Counted from the stretch's first letter, positions 22,039 through 32,703 are shown. The stretch is DNA of 64,000 bases from Closterium sp. NIES-65 (GCA_948144175.1 CANXME010002106.1:248001-312000); one strand, 5' to 3'. A program made the numbers and translations. Notes: a model not told the origin generated them from the sequence alone.

Positions 22039-22282
22039 CGCTTTTGCACCCAGCTGGGTCTTGTACCTGTCTTGCCTCACTTGCTCTCCTCTTGACTTCA
22101 CTTGTACTGTGACATATATATATACCTGCTCTTGTTTGTCTAGTTTTATATATATGTCTGTACTCCTGCATGTGAACTGGCCTCTGGCCCTGCTCTTGTG
22201 CTCGGACTGTGTGGTGACTTTGTGATCCACCCTGAGCTTGCTTTGCTTTGCTTTGCTTGACTGGTCTTGTGACCCCTTGTTC

Positions 22283-22306
22283 TCCCCCACTTTGCCTATG
22301 GGGGTG
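22283..22306 (+). other. Polypurine tract region of copia D
   Basis: CCCCCACTTTGCC followed by TATGGGGGTG immediately before the 3' LTR. The short G-run primes plus-strand DNA synthesis. The flanking C-run and G-run are self-complementary and the whole block recurs next to the 3' LTRs of the related elements. Confidence 0.75.
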
Positions 22307-22438
22307 TGTCAGATTATCATAGTTGATGCATGTTTGTAGGCTATAGTGGGGTAGCACATATGGGGTACAGCTTTCTAGGGTTGTATTTGTACCCAACCCT
22401 GACTTAGTCATTTTCATTCCTGTTCACTTGTTTTCACA
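22307..22438 (+). repeat. 3' LTR of copia D
   Basis: 132 bp, TGTCAG...TTCACA, followed by the right target duplication CTCCC. Confidence 0.92.
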
Positions 22439-22443
22439 CTCCC

Positions 22444-23296
22444 ACCACCACCCCCACCGCCTCCGCCGCCGCCTCCACCGCCCTCGCCAGCTCCACCACC
22501 GCCCCTGCCCCCCTTGCCCCTGCCAGGGCGACGTCTCCCACTAGGGGCAGACGCCGCACCGACCGACTCAAAACCAACGAGGTCGGCCGTAGCAGCAGAG
22601 GCGACAGAGGGCAAGAGGGGGGAGGGGGAACACCCCTCAAAGATGGGGGTGCGCGGGTCACCACGAGAGGCTCCTACAGCAAGAATGCTCTTCTCGGCCG
22701 CGAGGAGGGACTTCTCGAGGAGATCAACAGTGAGAGTGGTGGGACAGACCGAGAGAAAGTGGTCCCTGACTACGCGAAGGGAGTCAGGGACGCGGGTGAC
22801 TATGTAGTAGAGGGTGATGTACATGGGGGGGGGGGTTCTTGGCGCAGAACTCAGCAGGAAGCGCAGCGCGGTAGCGAGCGTCACTAGTGCGCAGGTGGGT
22901 AATGAGGTCAGCGACTGTGGCAAAGGCAGCAAGGTCGGGAAAGAGGTACGGTAGCATGAGGCGGCTCAGTGCAGCAGTGGCAGGGGAGGAGTAGCGTGCA
23001 ACTACAGCGTCGTACAAGGTCTGAGCACTCTTGTACTGGCCAAAGTGCGCACGCTCAGAGGGAGGGAGGTGGCGACGCACAGCAAGACGTGGAGCAGCAT
23101 CGCGTGTGGCCCACTGTGAGCGAACAGTGGCATCCTCAGTAGCAGCAGGGGCGGGAGAGGCACCAGAAGTGAGGTCAAAGAGAGAGAGGCCGTCAGCTTG
23201 ATCGTAGTGTAGGAAGAGCAGTAGGTCGTCTACCCAAACGTCAAAGTCGATGGCCCTACCCTCAGCGTCAAAAGTGAGGACACTGGGGGTAGCCAT
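22444..23296 (-). pseudogene. Copia C gag, 5' part
   Basis: Minus-strand gag starting MATPSVLTFDAEGRAIDFDV at 23296, with the SLFDLTSGASPAPA and VRRHLPPSERAHFGQYKSAQ blocks found also in copia D. It passes into the Gly-rich stretch at about 22500-22444, where copia D is inserted, and its remainder lies left of 15307. Part of a broken element. Confidence 0.85.
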
Positions 23297-24165
23297 GATA
23301 GCAGTAGGCTAGCAGTAGGGTGAGGGCAGTGCGGAGAGGACAGCGCTGCGCTTACCAGACAGAGCAGGTTGGGTAGTGTAGGTACCGGGCGGCGCATGCG
23401 ACTCGGGCTGCTCGGGCGGCTCGGGCGGCTCGGGCGGCTCGGCGGCTCGGCTCCTGGGCGGCTCGGCTGCTGGGCGGCTCGGCTGCAGGGCGGCTCGGCT
23501 GCTGGGCAGCTCGGCTGCTGGGGCGGCTCGGCTGCTGGGGCGGCTCGGCGGCTCGGGTGCAGCGGCGGGGCCGGTAGATGCAGAGGCGGGGCCGTCAGGT
23601 GCAGCGGCGGGGCCGGTGGAGGGGACGGCGGGGCCGTCAGGTGCAGCGGCTGGGCCGGTAGAGGGGACGGCGGGGCCGGCAGGTGTAGCGGCGGGGCCGT
23701 CAGGTGCAGCGGCGTGGCCGGTAGAGGGGACGGCGGGGCCGTCAGGTGCAGCGGCGGGGCCGGAAGATGCAGCGGCGGGGCCGACAGGTGCAGCGGCGGG
23801 GCCGTCAGATGCAGCGGCGGGGCCGGCAGAGGGGACGGCGGGGCCGTCAGGTGCAGCGGCGAGGCCGGCAGAGGGGACGGCGGGGCCGTCACAGGCGATC
23901 GCGGGGCTGTCAAGGGCGGCGCCGGAGTCGCGGAGGTGGGCGCCGAGGCCAGAGGGGCGGCGCGCGACTGGAGGGCGGCACGCGCGGTGCGACGCGACCG
24001 TCTGGGGCGGCGCGACGAAGCCGCTTAGGCGGCGCGACGAAGCCGTGAGAGCGGCGCGACGCGATCGGGCCACCAGAGGAAAAAAAAGCCGAGCACGAGT
24101 CGGGCTAGGGCTGAGCGCGCTTCGCGCAGGACAGAAAAGTTGGTGGGCCCTAGGAACAGTTCCCA
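23297..24165 (-). repeat. GC-rich tandem-repeat leader of copia C
   Basis: Leader between primer site and gag. It contains repeats of GCGGGGCCGTCAGGTGCAGC (about 23570-23900) and of GGCGGCTCGGCTGCTG (about 23400-23570). The position matches the leader of copia D but the repeat units differ. Confidence 0.75.
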
Positions 24166-24169
24166 CTAG

Positions 24170-24187
24170 GGAACCTGCTCGATACCA
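24170..24187 (-). other. Primer-binding site of copia C
   Basis: On the minus strand TGGTATCGAGCAGG follows the 5' LTR directly, close to the initiator-Met tRNA site. Confidence 0.75.
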
Positions 24188-24321
24188 TGTTGAGATAGTA
24201 GCGAGGAATGAATGAACTACGAAAGAAAACAGTACAAGTACCAACCCTAATTGGGTTGTACCCCCTATGGGCTACCCCACTACAGCCTACAAACATGCAT
24301 CAGCAATATGATAATCTGACA
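24188..24321 (-). repeat. 5' LTR of copia C
   Basis: 134 bp, two differences from the copy at 9783-9916 by eye. Followed by target duplication TGTTG. Confidence 0.9.
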
Positions 24322-24326
24322 TGTTG

Positions 24327-24672
24327 CATGGTGGTGATGAAGTCATGAGCGGCTTGGACGCGGACCAGTGCAGTTGGCGGTTGTGGTGTAACGAGGTCAC
24401 GTCGGTACCACAATAAGAAATGGTTTTTTCTGGGGTCGCGTGTATAGTTTGTTGTAGGCGAACTCGAGTGTTGGTTACTGTTGATCCTAGTGGCTGATGT
24501 CATCTTTGCAAGCTGTGCGCAGTAACTATTCTACCACTTGGTTTCGTCTCGCCATCTGTCTAGGGATGGTATGCTGAAGACGTTGCAAGCTTAGTCCTCA
24601 ATAATCCCTTAAGTTTCCGCTAGAACTTTCTAGTGAACGTCAGGTCTTTGTCAAAGATCAGTGTCATGAGAC
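24327..24672 (-). mobile_element. Old gypsy fragment, right part (integrase)
   Basis: Continues the minus-strand gypsy remnant at 9570-9782 across copia C. It aligns with gypsy H at 52500-52850, with shared GCATGGTGGTGA, AAGTCATG-GCGGCTTGGACG, GCAAGCTGTGCGCAGTAACT and TAGTCC-CAATAATCCC blocks from the integrase region. Heavily decayed. Confidence 0.7.
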
Positions 24673-24914
24673 GTAGGTGGGGTCGCTGTGTGGAGTTTGT
24701 TGAGTTTGTTGATGAACGTGAGCTGGACGGAGGAGGTATCATCCACCATGGGGAGGGCGGAGGACGAGGACGGGGTAGGGGACGGCACCTTCGTGTCCGC
24801 GTGGATTGGGAGAGGCGTGAGCCTAATTGCTTTAATACCATGTGAGAAATGCAGAGGCATGAAGAAGTGATACTTGGATTGAAAACGGTGGGGGTATACA
24901 TAGGTAAGAGTGCA
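24673..24914. other. Unassigned repeat-like sequence
   Basis: A G-rich stretch followed by TAATACCATGTGAGAAATG, which on the minus strand looks like an LTR end next to a TGGTATTAAAGC primer-like site. No second LTR was found, so it may be a scrap of another minus-strand copia element, interrupted by the TIR element at 24915. Confidence 0.3.
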
Positions 24915-25438
24915 TAGGCATGAGCAACCGACCCGATTTGGGCTGGTCAGGCGGGTAGCGGGTCGGGTCTTAATGGCCCGAGGTTTTCAAAACCTTGGCC
25001 TGATCGAGTCGGGTACGAAAATACCGCTTTCGTCCGCGCTCTACGCAGATCGGCGATTTCACCCAGCGACCCACGCGGATTAGCGCTTTCGCCCGCCGAG
25101 AAGCGGAAATCGGCAGTATTGCCCGCCAATTTTTGCAGATTGGCGATTTTGTTGGCCGATCTGCAAAGGTCGGGATGCCTAGGCACTCCCTCGTATGCAA
25201 CAAATGAGTTATCGACGGCAGTCATTCCCAGCCACTTTGGCACATCTCACCACTCATCACGGCAGTGAATCTAGAAGACCCAACCCCCACTGCACACCTG
25301 TCATTGAGCTCAGCCCAACCCCAGTGACCCATAGCACATTTCAGGAATCGGGTCATGGGTCGACCCGACCCGGCCGGGTCTTCGTTTCGAATAGTCTAGA
25401 CCGACCCGCCAAAAAGCCGGGTCCCATGCTCATGCCTA
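24915..25438. mobile_element. Non-autonomous hAT-like TIR element, candidate
   Basis: 524 bp bounded by inverted ends: TAGGCATGAGCAACCGACCCG-type at the left (starting TAGGCATGAGCA) and TGCTCATGCCTA at the right, with GACCCG/CGGGTC words just inside each. These ends resemble plant hAT non-autonomous elements. The interior repeats GCAGAT-GGCGATTT words in both orientations. No transposase is present. The flanking 8-mers (AGAGTGCA and AAAGGGGG) do not match, so no target duplication is visible and the element may be old. Confidence 0.5.
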
Positions 25439-26082
25439 AAAGGGGGTTTGGTGGCCACAGTGGCGAACATGATTGTCTCCCTCCACTAAGTTGGATCGGT
25501 AAATTATTGTGGTGTCCAATAATTTTCGTCACATGTGAGCCAAGATAGTTGGGCCTCCAATAATCTACCAACCCAACCTTGGGGGCCAAATATTAGGGCC
25601 AAGGTTTGAGTTCCCAAGCCCACAATGGTGAGCCCTAGTTGTTTGTGCACCCAAACCATATCAGGGTGTCAAGTCCACCCAAGCTATAAAAGATACTTGC
25701 AGGACACGGGGAACGATATTTTAACAATCGTGGCATGAGAGGGTGCGTGGAAAGGTGGGGTGGGTGGATATAGAGCACTCAAATTGTCATTGACTTCTCC
25801 CCCTTACCCCAACCCCCTCGTCCTTGCCTTTCCCCCATCTCTCCGCTTCTTCCTGTTCCTCGTTCTTCCTGTCTTAATCGCTCCACCTGTTGCAAAATGA
25901 CCTGCAGCACACGGCGCATGATGAGAAGCGAATGGACCGCCGTGATGCCATCACGCCCACCACCTCTTTTACCTCCCTCTCCCATCCGCCTCCACACCAC
26001 CTTCCGCCTTCCTTCTCTTCCCTATTCCTCCGTTCCCTGCCCACCACTGCCCCCCACTTCCCCCTCTCCAAATGACTCACAG
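25439..26082 (+). other. Rest of long host intron, nothing recognised
   Basis: 25439-25780 is mixed-composition sequence with a TATAAAAG word near 25685 but no coding signal. 25780-26082 is pyrimidine-rich and leads to the acceptor of the next host exon. Confidence 0.5.
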
Positions 26083-26229
26083 ATTTTAGCGCTGGGACTG
26101 CACGAGGCGGAGTCAGCATCGCGGGTGAGGGGGGTGCACGTGAGGAGCACGGTGGCCAACTTCAACCACCTCCAGGACGCTGTCATGGACCCCACCGCAT
26201 GGTGCCAGCACACGCTGCTCAAGAACGAG
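26083..26229 (+). CDS. GT92-like gene, exon GLHEAES / TVANFNH
   Basis: Acceptor CTCACAG (ends 26082), donor GAG|GTGAGA at 26230, 49 codons, phase 0 both ends. It reads ILALGLHEAESASRVRGVHV then RSTVANFNHLQDAVMDPTAW and CQHTLLKNE. Joined to the exon ending IMDPRK at 9210 this gives PRK-ILALGLHEAE, the part of a GT92 domain where a Lys precedes an x-G-x-H segment and an x-x-F/I-N-H block follows. The match across a 16.9 kb gap is the key evidence that both halves belong to one gene. Confidence 0.65.
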
Positions 26230-26445
26230 GTGAGACGCCCCTTAGCACTGCCAAGTAACCAGGTTCTTTCAACCCAATCCTGCAGTTCCTATCCTGATCA
26301 TTTGCAAGGCACTAGCAAAAAGGCAGCCCAGCCCGCCCCTCCTTCATCGCGCTGCTTACCACCCTGCTTGCCTGCCTGTGTGGTGCTCTGCTGCCATGCT
26401 CTGACCTGGTGCGGTATGTTGTTGTGTGTCATGGCGGGGCACTGC

Positions 26446-26606
26446 ACGGCATGCTATGGCATGTCATGGCATGGCACGGCACGGCACGGCACGGCACGGC
26501 ACGGCATGGCATGGCACGCCATGGTATGGCATGGCATGGCATGGCACGGCACGGCACGGCACGACACGGCACGGCATGGCATGGCATGGCATGGCATGGC
26601 ACGGCG
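26446..26606 (+). repeat. GGCAC/GGCAT pentanucleotide microsatellite
   Basis: About 30 pentamers alternating between GGCAC and GGCAT with rare variants, inside the host intron between 26229 and 26614 and ending 7 bases before the next acceptor region. Confidence 0.9.
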
Positions 26607-26613
26607 TGAGCAG

Positions 26614-26703
26614 GTGCCGGAGTTCTATGTGCGAGACGTCTATCTGCGGGAGGCAGCCCAGTCGGTGCGGGCGGGGCAAGTCTGCGACTTCACCCGAGGC
26701 CGA
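26614..26703 (+). CDS. GT92-like gene, exon VPEFYVRDVYLREAAQ
   Basis: Acceptor GAGCAG (ends 26613), donor CGA|GTCAGT at 26704, 30 codons in phase 0: VPEFYVRDVYLREAAQSVRA then GQVCDFTRGR. It continues directly from LLKNE of the previous exon. The pyrimidine tract usual before an acceptor is replaced here by the pentamer microsatellite, which is odd. Confidence 0.55.
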
Positions 26704-26709
26704 GTCAGT

Positions 26710-26759
26710 CCCTCCCTGCCCTCCCTCCCTGCTCGCCCTCCCTGCTCGCCCTCACTGCT
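26710..26759 (+). repeat. CTCCCTGC simple repeat, left of gypsy E
   Basis: CCTCCCTGCTCG-like repeats that continue at 32345 on the other side of gypsy E, so E inserted into an existing simple repeat. Confidence 0.8.
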
Positions 26760-27121
26760 TGTGAGAGTACGACGGCTTTGCTATGATTTACTAGCTTGAA
26801 TATGCTTTATTATGCACTATCTAGCTTAGCTTTATTTTGCTTTGCTTGATTTTGCTAGATTTCCTAGGTTCGTTGCTTTTACTATATTATTATAGTTATA
26901 GGCACCGAACTAGGTTGAGTGCACCGAATTCTAGGCTTTTCGGTTGCCACCGAATTGCCTTCTACCGAATTCGGGAAGGACCCGTTCGGGATGCTTCGCG
27001 ACCCGCGGAACCTTCTAGTAACACCAGGGTTACTGCCTTTGTGTCGAGCCTATATACAGCCTCGCCTTGTACCCAGGTGATTCATTCAATATAATTATCT
27101 TTCCTGATCCAGATCCTCACA
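26760..27121 (+). repeat. 5' LTR of gypsy E
   Basis: 362 bp, TGTGAGAGTACG...GATCCTCACA. It holds a TATATA box at about 27051, well placed for an LTR promoter with a start some 30 bp downstream. The family also supplies the LTRs at 48485-48850 and 51591-51957. Confidence 0.92.
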
Positions 27122-27122
27122 C

Positions 27123-27137
27123 TTGGTAATCAGAGCG
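27123..27137 (+). other. Primer-binding site of gypsy E
   Basis: TTGGTAATCAGAGCG just after the 5' LTR, close to the initiator-Met tRNA site TGGTATCAGAGC with one extra base. Confidence 0.75.
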
Positions 27138-27499
27138 GGTTTACACGCGAGGTCTTCAACCGCTTAGTTCCGGCCTTTAAAAACCGCGGGGGCGACGACG
27201 GAAGCGCCGATACGGGTATGTAAAACCAGTTCCGCGCAATTTTTCTAAGCCCCCCTCGATTCGGTTTTAAATTCCTAAGGAATTTGGGTGGAAAAGTTGG
27301 AATTTCGACCGTCAGATCGATTTCAATCTCAACGGCCTAGAGAATTTCGCCCAAAAGGGTTGGAATTTCAACCGTCAGATCGAGTTTCTCCTCAACGGCC
27401 GAGATCGGACGCGAATTTCAGCTACGGGAGATTTACGCGATCTACAAAATTTGCGCTCCGTGATTCTACAGTCAATTCGACTCGCAGTAAGTTGACCAG

Positions 27500-30400
27500 C
27501 ACCCAGAATTCAATTTTTTTGTCGCGCATCTTTCTGTAAATCGCCAAAAGGGAGGGAAATAGAGATTTCTTCATAGAAAAAATCGCGGAGTTACGTGCTG
27601 AGTATAAGCAGATATTTTCGGCGCTCCCACGACTTGAAAAACTCCTTGCGAACCAATCGGACGCGTTCGATCCTAGAGCGAAAGGGAGCGACGTCCGTCG
27701 ATTTGTAGCTCTACTAGAAAATTTCTTCGAAGCCGTTGGATGCACGACCCTCAACCAAGACGCATTGCGCATACGGCTCGCAGCAACACTGTTACGAGGC
27801 CCATCTCTAGAGTGGATTAGCAATAGATTTGTCCAAGGCGAAGAGACGTGGGCGCAGTTTCGGGCAGCAGTGATCGATCAGTTCGACGCGATGGACAGTA
27901 GCTACTACGGAACACGACGCAACCATCCAAATAGTGGCATGGAGCGATTGGCATCAACCACGACTGCCGACCCGATGGAGAACGACAAGGGCGATGCGAC
28001 GCAGCGGCTAGCAAAAATGGAGACGTGCGAGTTTTGCGGCGCTATAGGACATCGTATCTTGGCGTGTTGGAAAATGAAGAAAGTACGTGCGGAGCTAAGG
28101 GACAAGAACAGTGTGGTACCCCCGAAGCAGACAACGGACAACGTAGCAACTTCGGAGAGGGCGAAAAAAGGAGACTACGGTGGCGCGAATTTAAAACGTC
28201 ACGACCAGCCGGCACCAGGGGAAATCGCCGAGACAAATGGAGTATCCGCAAATCAAGACTCTGCACCGACTGGGAAACTCCAGCCGTACACCTCGACAAG
28301 TAAGAATATTACTTATCCTGGTTTTCAAGCCTTTATTAAGGGAGAGCCAGAAATGAAACCGGTACCGGGTAATATGTGGACCCTACTCCGGAGCGCTAAC
28401 AAGGGTCGAGCGTTCCGAGGAGTTCATATTCTCTCCCAGCAGCACTGTTCAAAGGCTCCCTGTTCCCCACAGGCAAAGCCCACACCGCTGCAAAGGCTTA
28501 GGGGAAGGTTCCAGGCACAGGAGAAGCTGTTCCAGCCTCGGATAAATCCTTCTAACCCTGCTAAGTTGGAAACTGAGTCAGCAGCTTCGAGCGCAGGACC
28601 AAGGGACGATACATTTAATCTACCTTATGATCCTGTAAGCAACACCATCTACAGCTACTCGGAGCGGCAGCAGCCACTAGTACTCGAGGTGATCTGCAAC
28701 GGGCGACGCCTCCAGGCACTGGTGGACAGTGGTGCGTCCCACTCGGTGTGCCACCGCGAGACGTTGGAGAAAATCGGAGAATCATCTGAGGAGACCCAAT
28801 TCACAGCAATGATGGTGGACGGTACGAAGCTTTCCATCCACGGCGAGTCAACACTGCAGCTGCAGATAGGAGCGTTAAGGTGGAAGCCGATGTTACCGAT
28901 CACGAACATCAAAGGATTAGACTTCATCTTGGGGCGTGATTATCTGAAGCGGTTCAACCCCGAGATAGAGTGGGTCAATCGGAAGGCGCGTATCTACAAC
29001 AACGGGAAATGAGTGGAGCTGCGAAGCTGGACGGATACAGGGGATGTTCCTGAAACGACACTGGCATGGGTTACTTAGCACTGGTTATGACAGCAGCAGA
29101 GGAGGAAAAGCCGAACTCGGAGCTACTTGCAGTAGTAAGGGAGGTGTTGGAGCAGTACAAGGATATCATGCCAGATGACCTACCTGCAGGAGTGCCTCCA
29201 GCGCGAACCCGCGAGCACGAGATCATGGAGGAACCAGGTGCGAAACCCGTCTCACGTGCACCATACCGACTGAGTCCGACTGAACTGACAGACATGAAGA
29301 AGCAGATTGAGTATCTACTGGACAGACAACTGATCCGCCCATCCACCTCTCCCTACGGCGCACCGGTTCTCTTCACTCCAAAACCAGACGGTAGTCTACG
29401 GATGTGCATCGATTATCGGGCACTGAACAAAAAGACAGTCATGAACAAATACCCCATACCGCGCATAGACGACCTACTGGATCAACTGCGTGGTGCAACA
29501 GTCTTCTCGAAGCTGGACCTACGATCGGGTTACTGGCAGATCAAGATGGCAGACAACTCGGTCCACAAGATGGCGTTTCGTACGAGATACGGCTCCTACG
29601 AATACTTGGTGATGCCGTTCGGACTCTGCAACGCACCAGCGACGTTCCAGGCAGAGATTAATCACATCCTACGGCCCCTGCTAGACGAGTGCGTGGTAGT
29701 GTACCTGGACGACATAGTGATCTACTCGAAAACCATGAAGGAGCACGTGGAGCATGTGCGGAAAGTCTTCGAGATCTTGCGGGAGAACAAGTTCTACGTG
29801 AAGCTGTCGAAGAGCGACTTCGCCCTGAAGAAGGTGCAGTTTCTCGGGCACATGGTGAGTGCCGAGGGCGTACACGTGGACCCGCGGAGAATCGAAGCCG
29901 TCAAGAAGTGGAAAGTTCCTGAGAACGTGAAGGAGTTGCAGCAGTTCCTAGGCTTTGCCAACTACTACAACATGTTCGTGCCGTAGTACGCTAAGATAGC
30001 AGCGCCACTGACCAACCTACTGAAAAAGGATACACCCTATAAATGGGATACTCCTCAACAGCAAGCCATGGAGCAGCTACAGACAGCACTGACTACAGCG
30101 CCAGTACTCATCCTACCAGATCCAGACAAGGACTACGTGGTGGAAGGAGACGCTAGTGACCAAGCAGTCGGAGCAGTACTGATGCAGGATCATGGACGCG
30201 GTTTGCAGCCCATCGCCTACCTCAGTAAGAAGCTACACGGAGCAGAACTGAACTACCCCATCCATGACAAGGAAGCCTTAGCGATAGTTATAGCCTTCAA
30301 GGCGTGGAGGTGTTACCTAGAAGGAGCCAAGACTACAGTCTATACTGACCACTGCAGTCTCAAATACCTAAAGTCGCAGCCGACGCTCTCACGACGTCAG

Positions 30401-31972
30401 GTGCGGTGGGTGGACTTCCTGGAAACTCACTTCCACTACGACATCGTCTACAAGCCCGGGCTACACAACAAGGTAGACGCGTTGAGCCGCCCCGGTCATG
30501 TAGCAGGCATCCAGCTCGACGGGATGAACCCTCTGCTCAAGGGTCTATTCCAACATGGGTACTCCGTGGACGCAGAGATCGCTACAGCACAGACCAAGAA
30601 GCTGTTATAGTGGGAGAAGGACTTAGCTGTAAGAAAGGGATCGGGAAAGATTTGGGTACTGATTTATGCCCCGCTTCGACAGATCTTATTGGAGGAGTTC
30701 CACGATGTGGCATATGCGGTACATTTCGGGAGCAACAAGACGTTAGCGGGAATAGCGAAGTATTACTACTGGCCCCGGATGGCAGCAGACGTGCAGCAGT
30801 TCGTCACCTCATGCGACACGTGCCAGCGGATGAAGAGCAGCAAGCATAAAAAAGCAGGGCTACTTCAGCCTCTACCCGTACCGGAGCAGCCAAGGCAGGT
30901 CGTTAGCCTCGACTTCATTACAGGAATTCTTTCAACCTCACGGGAATATGATTCCATCCTCGTAGTTATCGATAAGTTCTCTAAAATGGGTCACTTCATA
31001 CCGACCAACGCCACAGCTACAGCTGAAGCAACAGCTCGCCTCTTCTTCGACCGCATCATCACCATCCATGGCATCCCAGCTACACTCATCTCGGACACAG
31101 ACCCAAAGTTCACTAGTAAGTTCTGGAGGGAACTCATGGGATTGTTGAGGACTAAGCTTGCGATGTCTTTAGCGTACCACCCCCAAACTGACGAACAGAC
31201 TGAGCGACTCAATCAAGTGGTCGAACAGTTACTACGCATAGCTTGCAAGGACGACATCAGCCACTGGGATCAACAGTTACCAACGCTTGAGTTCGCTTAC
31301 AACAACGCGTTGCATGCGGCCACAGGAAAATCTCCTTTCTTCCTGTGCTACGGACGGAAACCACTTACACCATAGCAGCCAACTACACCGGCACACGTCC
31401 AAGCCGCACACAACTTCGTCACCACCATGCAGCAGCTATGGGAGAAGACTCAGCAACGTCTCACCACGATGCAGAATTCCCAGAAGCAGTATGCCGATCG
31501 ACAGCGACGAGATCACTCAGTAGCAGTCGGAGATCAGGTGCTTCTCGACACGCGCAACTTGAACATGTCTCACATACCATCCAAGCTCCGGCCTCGCTTC
31601 TGTGGTCCTTTTCGCGTTGAGGCACAGGTGACACTAGTAACATTCCGCTTGCGCTTACCTACTACGTGGAAGCTTCACAACGCTTTCCATGTTCAGCTGC
31701 TGAAACCCTACAAGGACCCCAACCAGCAGTTTACAGGACGACAGCTACCGCCACCACCACCTGTTCTCGTACAGGATGAACCAGAGTACGAGGTGGAACG
31801 AGTTCTCGCTCATCGACGCAGACGCGGCAAAACGCTTGAGTTCCTGATACGGTGGAACGGATATGACCCCTCGGAGGACAGTTGGGTTGTAGAAGCTGAT
31901 ATGGGCAACGCACGCCGTGCTCTCAAGGACTATCTTGTCAAGCAGGGTATATCTCACGCCACCCAGCTTTGA
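27500..31972 (+). pseudogene. Gypsy E gag-pol with chromodomain
   Basis: Gag occupies about 27550-28100 and ends in a canonical knuckle CEFCGAIGHRILAC (CX2CX4HX4C, about 28024-28066). Aspartic protease LVDSGASHSVC is at about 28720. Reverse transcriptase lies at about 29290-29990 with [13 protein letters not shown] and YLDDIVIYS (about 29701), and RNase H at about 30110-30500. Integrase runs over about 30690-31380, with the zinc-binding half around CDTCQRMKSS and the catalytic DFITG segment. The chromodomain at about 31785-31950 has EYEVERVLAHR, FLIRWNGYDPSEDSW and aromatic cage positions visible. Chromodomains of this type steer integration to particular chromatin. About five breaks. Confidence 0.88.
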
Positions 31973-31982
31973 GGGGGGGACG

Positions 31983-32344
31983 TGTGAGAGTACGACGGCT
32001 TTGCTATGATTTACTAGCTTGATTATGCTTTATTATGCACTATCTAGCTTAGCTTTATTTTGCTTTGCTTGATTTTGCTAGATTTCCTAGGTTCATTGCT
32101 TTTACTATATTATTATAGTTATAGGCACCGAACTAGGTTGAGTGCACCGAATTCTAGGCTTTTCGGTTGCCACCGAATTGCCTTCTACCGAATTCGGGAA
32201 GGACCCGTTCGGGACGCTTCGCAACCCGCGGAACCTTCTAGTAACACCAGGGTTACTGCCTTTGTGTCGAGCCTATATATAGCCTCGCCTTGTACCCAGG
32301 TGAATCATTCAATAGAATTATCTTTCCTGATCCAGATCCTCACA
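31983..32344 (+). repeat. 3' LTR of gypsy E
   Basis: 362 bp, preceded by the purine tract GAGGGGGGGACG. Ends GATCCTCACA followed by CTGCT. Confidence 0.92.
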
Positions 32345-32600
32345 CTGCTCGCCCTCCCTGCTCTCCCTCCCTGCCCTCCCTCCCTGCTCGCCCTCCCTGC
32401 TCTCCCTCTCTGACCTCCCTCCCTGCTCGCCCTCCCTGCTCTCCCTCCTTGCCCTCCCTCCCTGCTCGCCCTCCCTGCTCTCCCTCCCTGCTCTCCCTCC
32501 CTCCCCTTCCTCCATGCTTGCCCTTCCTGCTCTCCCTCCCTGCTCTCCCTCCTTGCTCTCCCTCCCTGCTCTCCCTCCCTGCTCTCCCTCCCTGCGCTTT
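32345..32600 (+). repeat. CTCCCTGCTCGC simple repeat, right of gypsy E
   Basis: About 12 to 20 bp pyrimidine-rich units (CCCTCCCTGCTCG and variants). Forms a long polypyrimidine tract upstream of the proposed last host exon. Confidence 0.85.
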
Positions 32601-32703
32601 ACTCCTTGTTGGACTTTCCGTGATTCCATGTGTGTCATTGGTCACTTGTTCGTAACCCTAAGCCCTCTTTTGTGCTCCGTGCATTGCTATGTGGCCCGTG
32701 CAG

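Larger units (their letters stand above)
15307..22438 (+). mobile_element. Copia LTR retrotransposon D, full length, nested in copia C
   Basis: Plus-strand Ty1/copia element of 7132 bp with 132-bp LTRs, inserted in the Gly-rich part of copia C gag in the opposite orientation. The target duplication CTCCC is at 15302-15306 and 22439-22443. Layout: LTR, primer site TGGTATAGAGCGGG, a 0.9 kb GC-rich leader with tandem repeats, gag-pol, polypurine tract, LTR. The two LTRs differ at one position by eye, so this is one of the youngest insertions in the window. The coding region has about four breaks but every domain is present. Confidence 0.92.
9783..24321 (-). mobile_element. Copia LTR retrotransposon C, nearly full length, split by copia D
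   Basis: Minus-strand Ty1/copia element with 134-bp LTRs at both ends and the 5-bp target duplication TGTTG on each side (9778-9782 and 24322-24326). It landed in an older gypsy fragment inside the host gene's long intron. Removing copia D and its duplication leaves about 7.4 kb. Order on the minus strand: 5' LTR, primer site, GC-rich leader with tandem repeats, gag, CX13CX3HX4C module, protease, integrase, repeat-bearing spacer, RT, RNase H, polypurine tract, 3' LTR. The LTRs differ at two positions by eye, so the insertion is young. The coding part carries about half a dozen breaks. Confidence 0.9.
26760..32344 (+). mobile_element. Gypsy chromovirus E, full length
   Basis: Ty3/gypsy element of 5585 bp with 362-bp LTRs, target duplication CTGCT (26755-26759 and 32345-32349), primer site, gag, protease, RT, RNase H, integrase and a C-terminal chromodomain, the mark of the chromovirus group. 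It lies in the last intron of the GT92-like gene in the same orientation. The LTRs show roughly six or seven differences by eye (about 98% identity), so it is fairly young. The coding region has about five breaks. Confidence 0.93.

Noticed and set aside
25660-25720. TATAAAAG promoter for a gene starting near 25.7 kb
   Set aside because: No coding region follows in a suitable frame; the next exon at 26083 begins at a splice acceptor in phase with upstream exons.
26409-26764. Reading frames with MAWHGTARHG-type repeats
   Set aside because: Direct translation of the GGCAC/GGCAT microsatellite.
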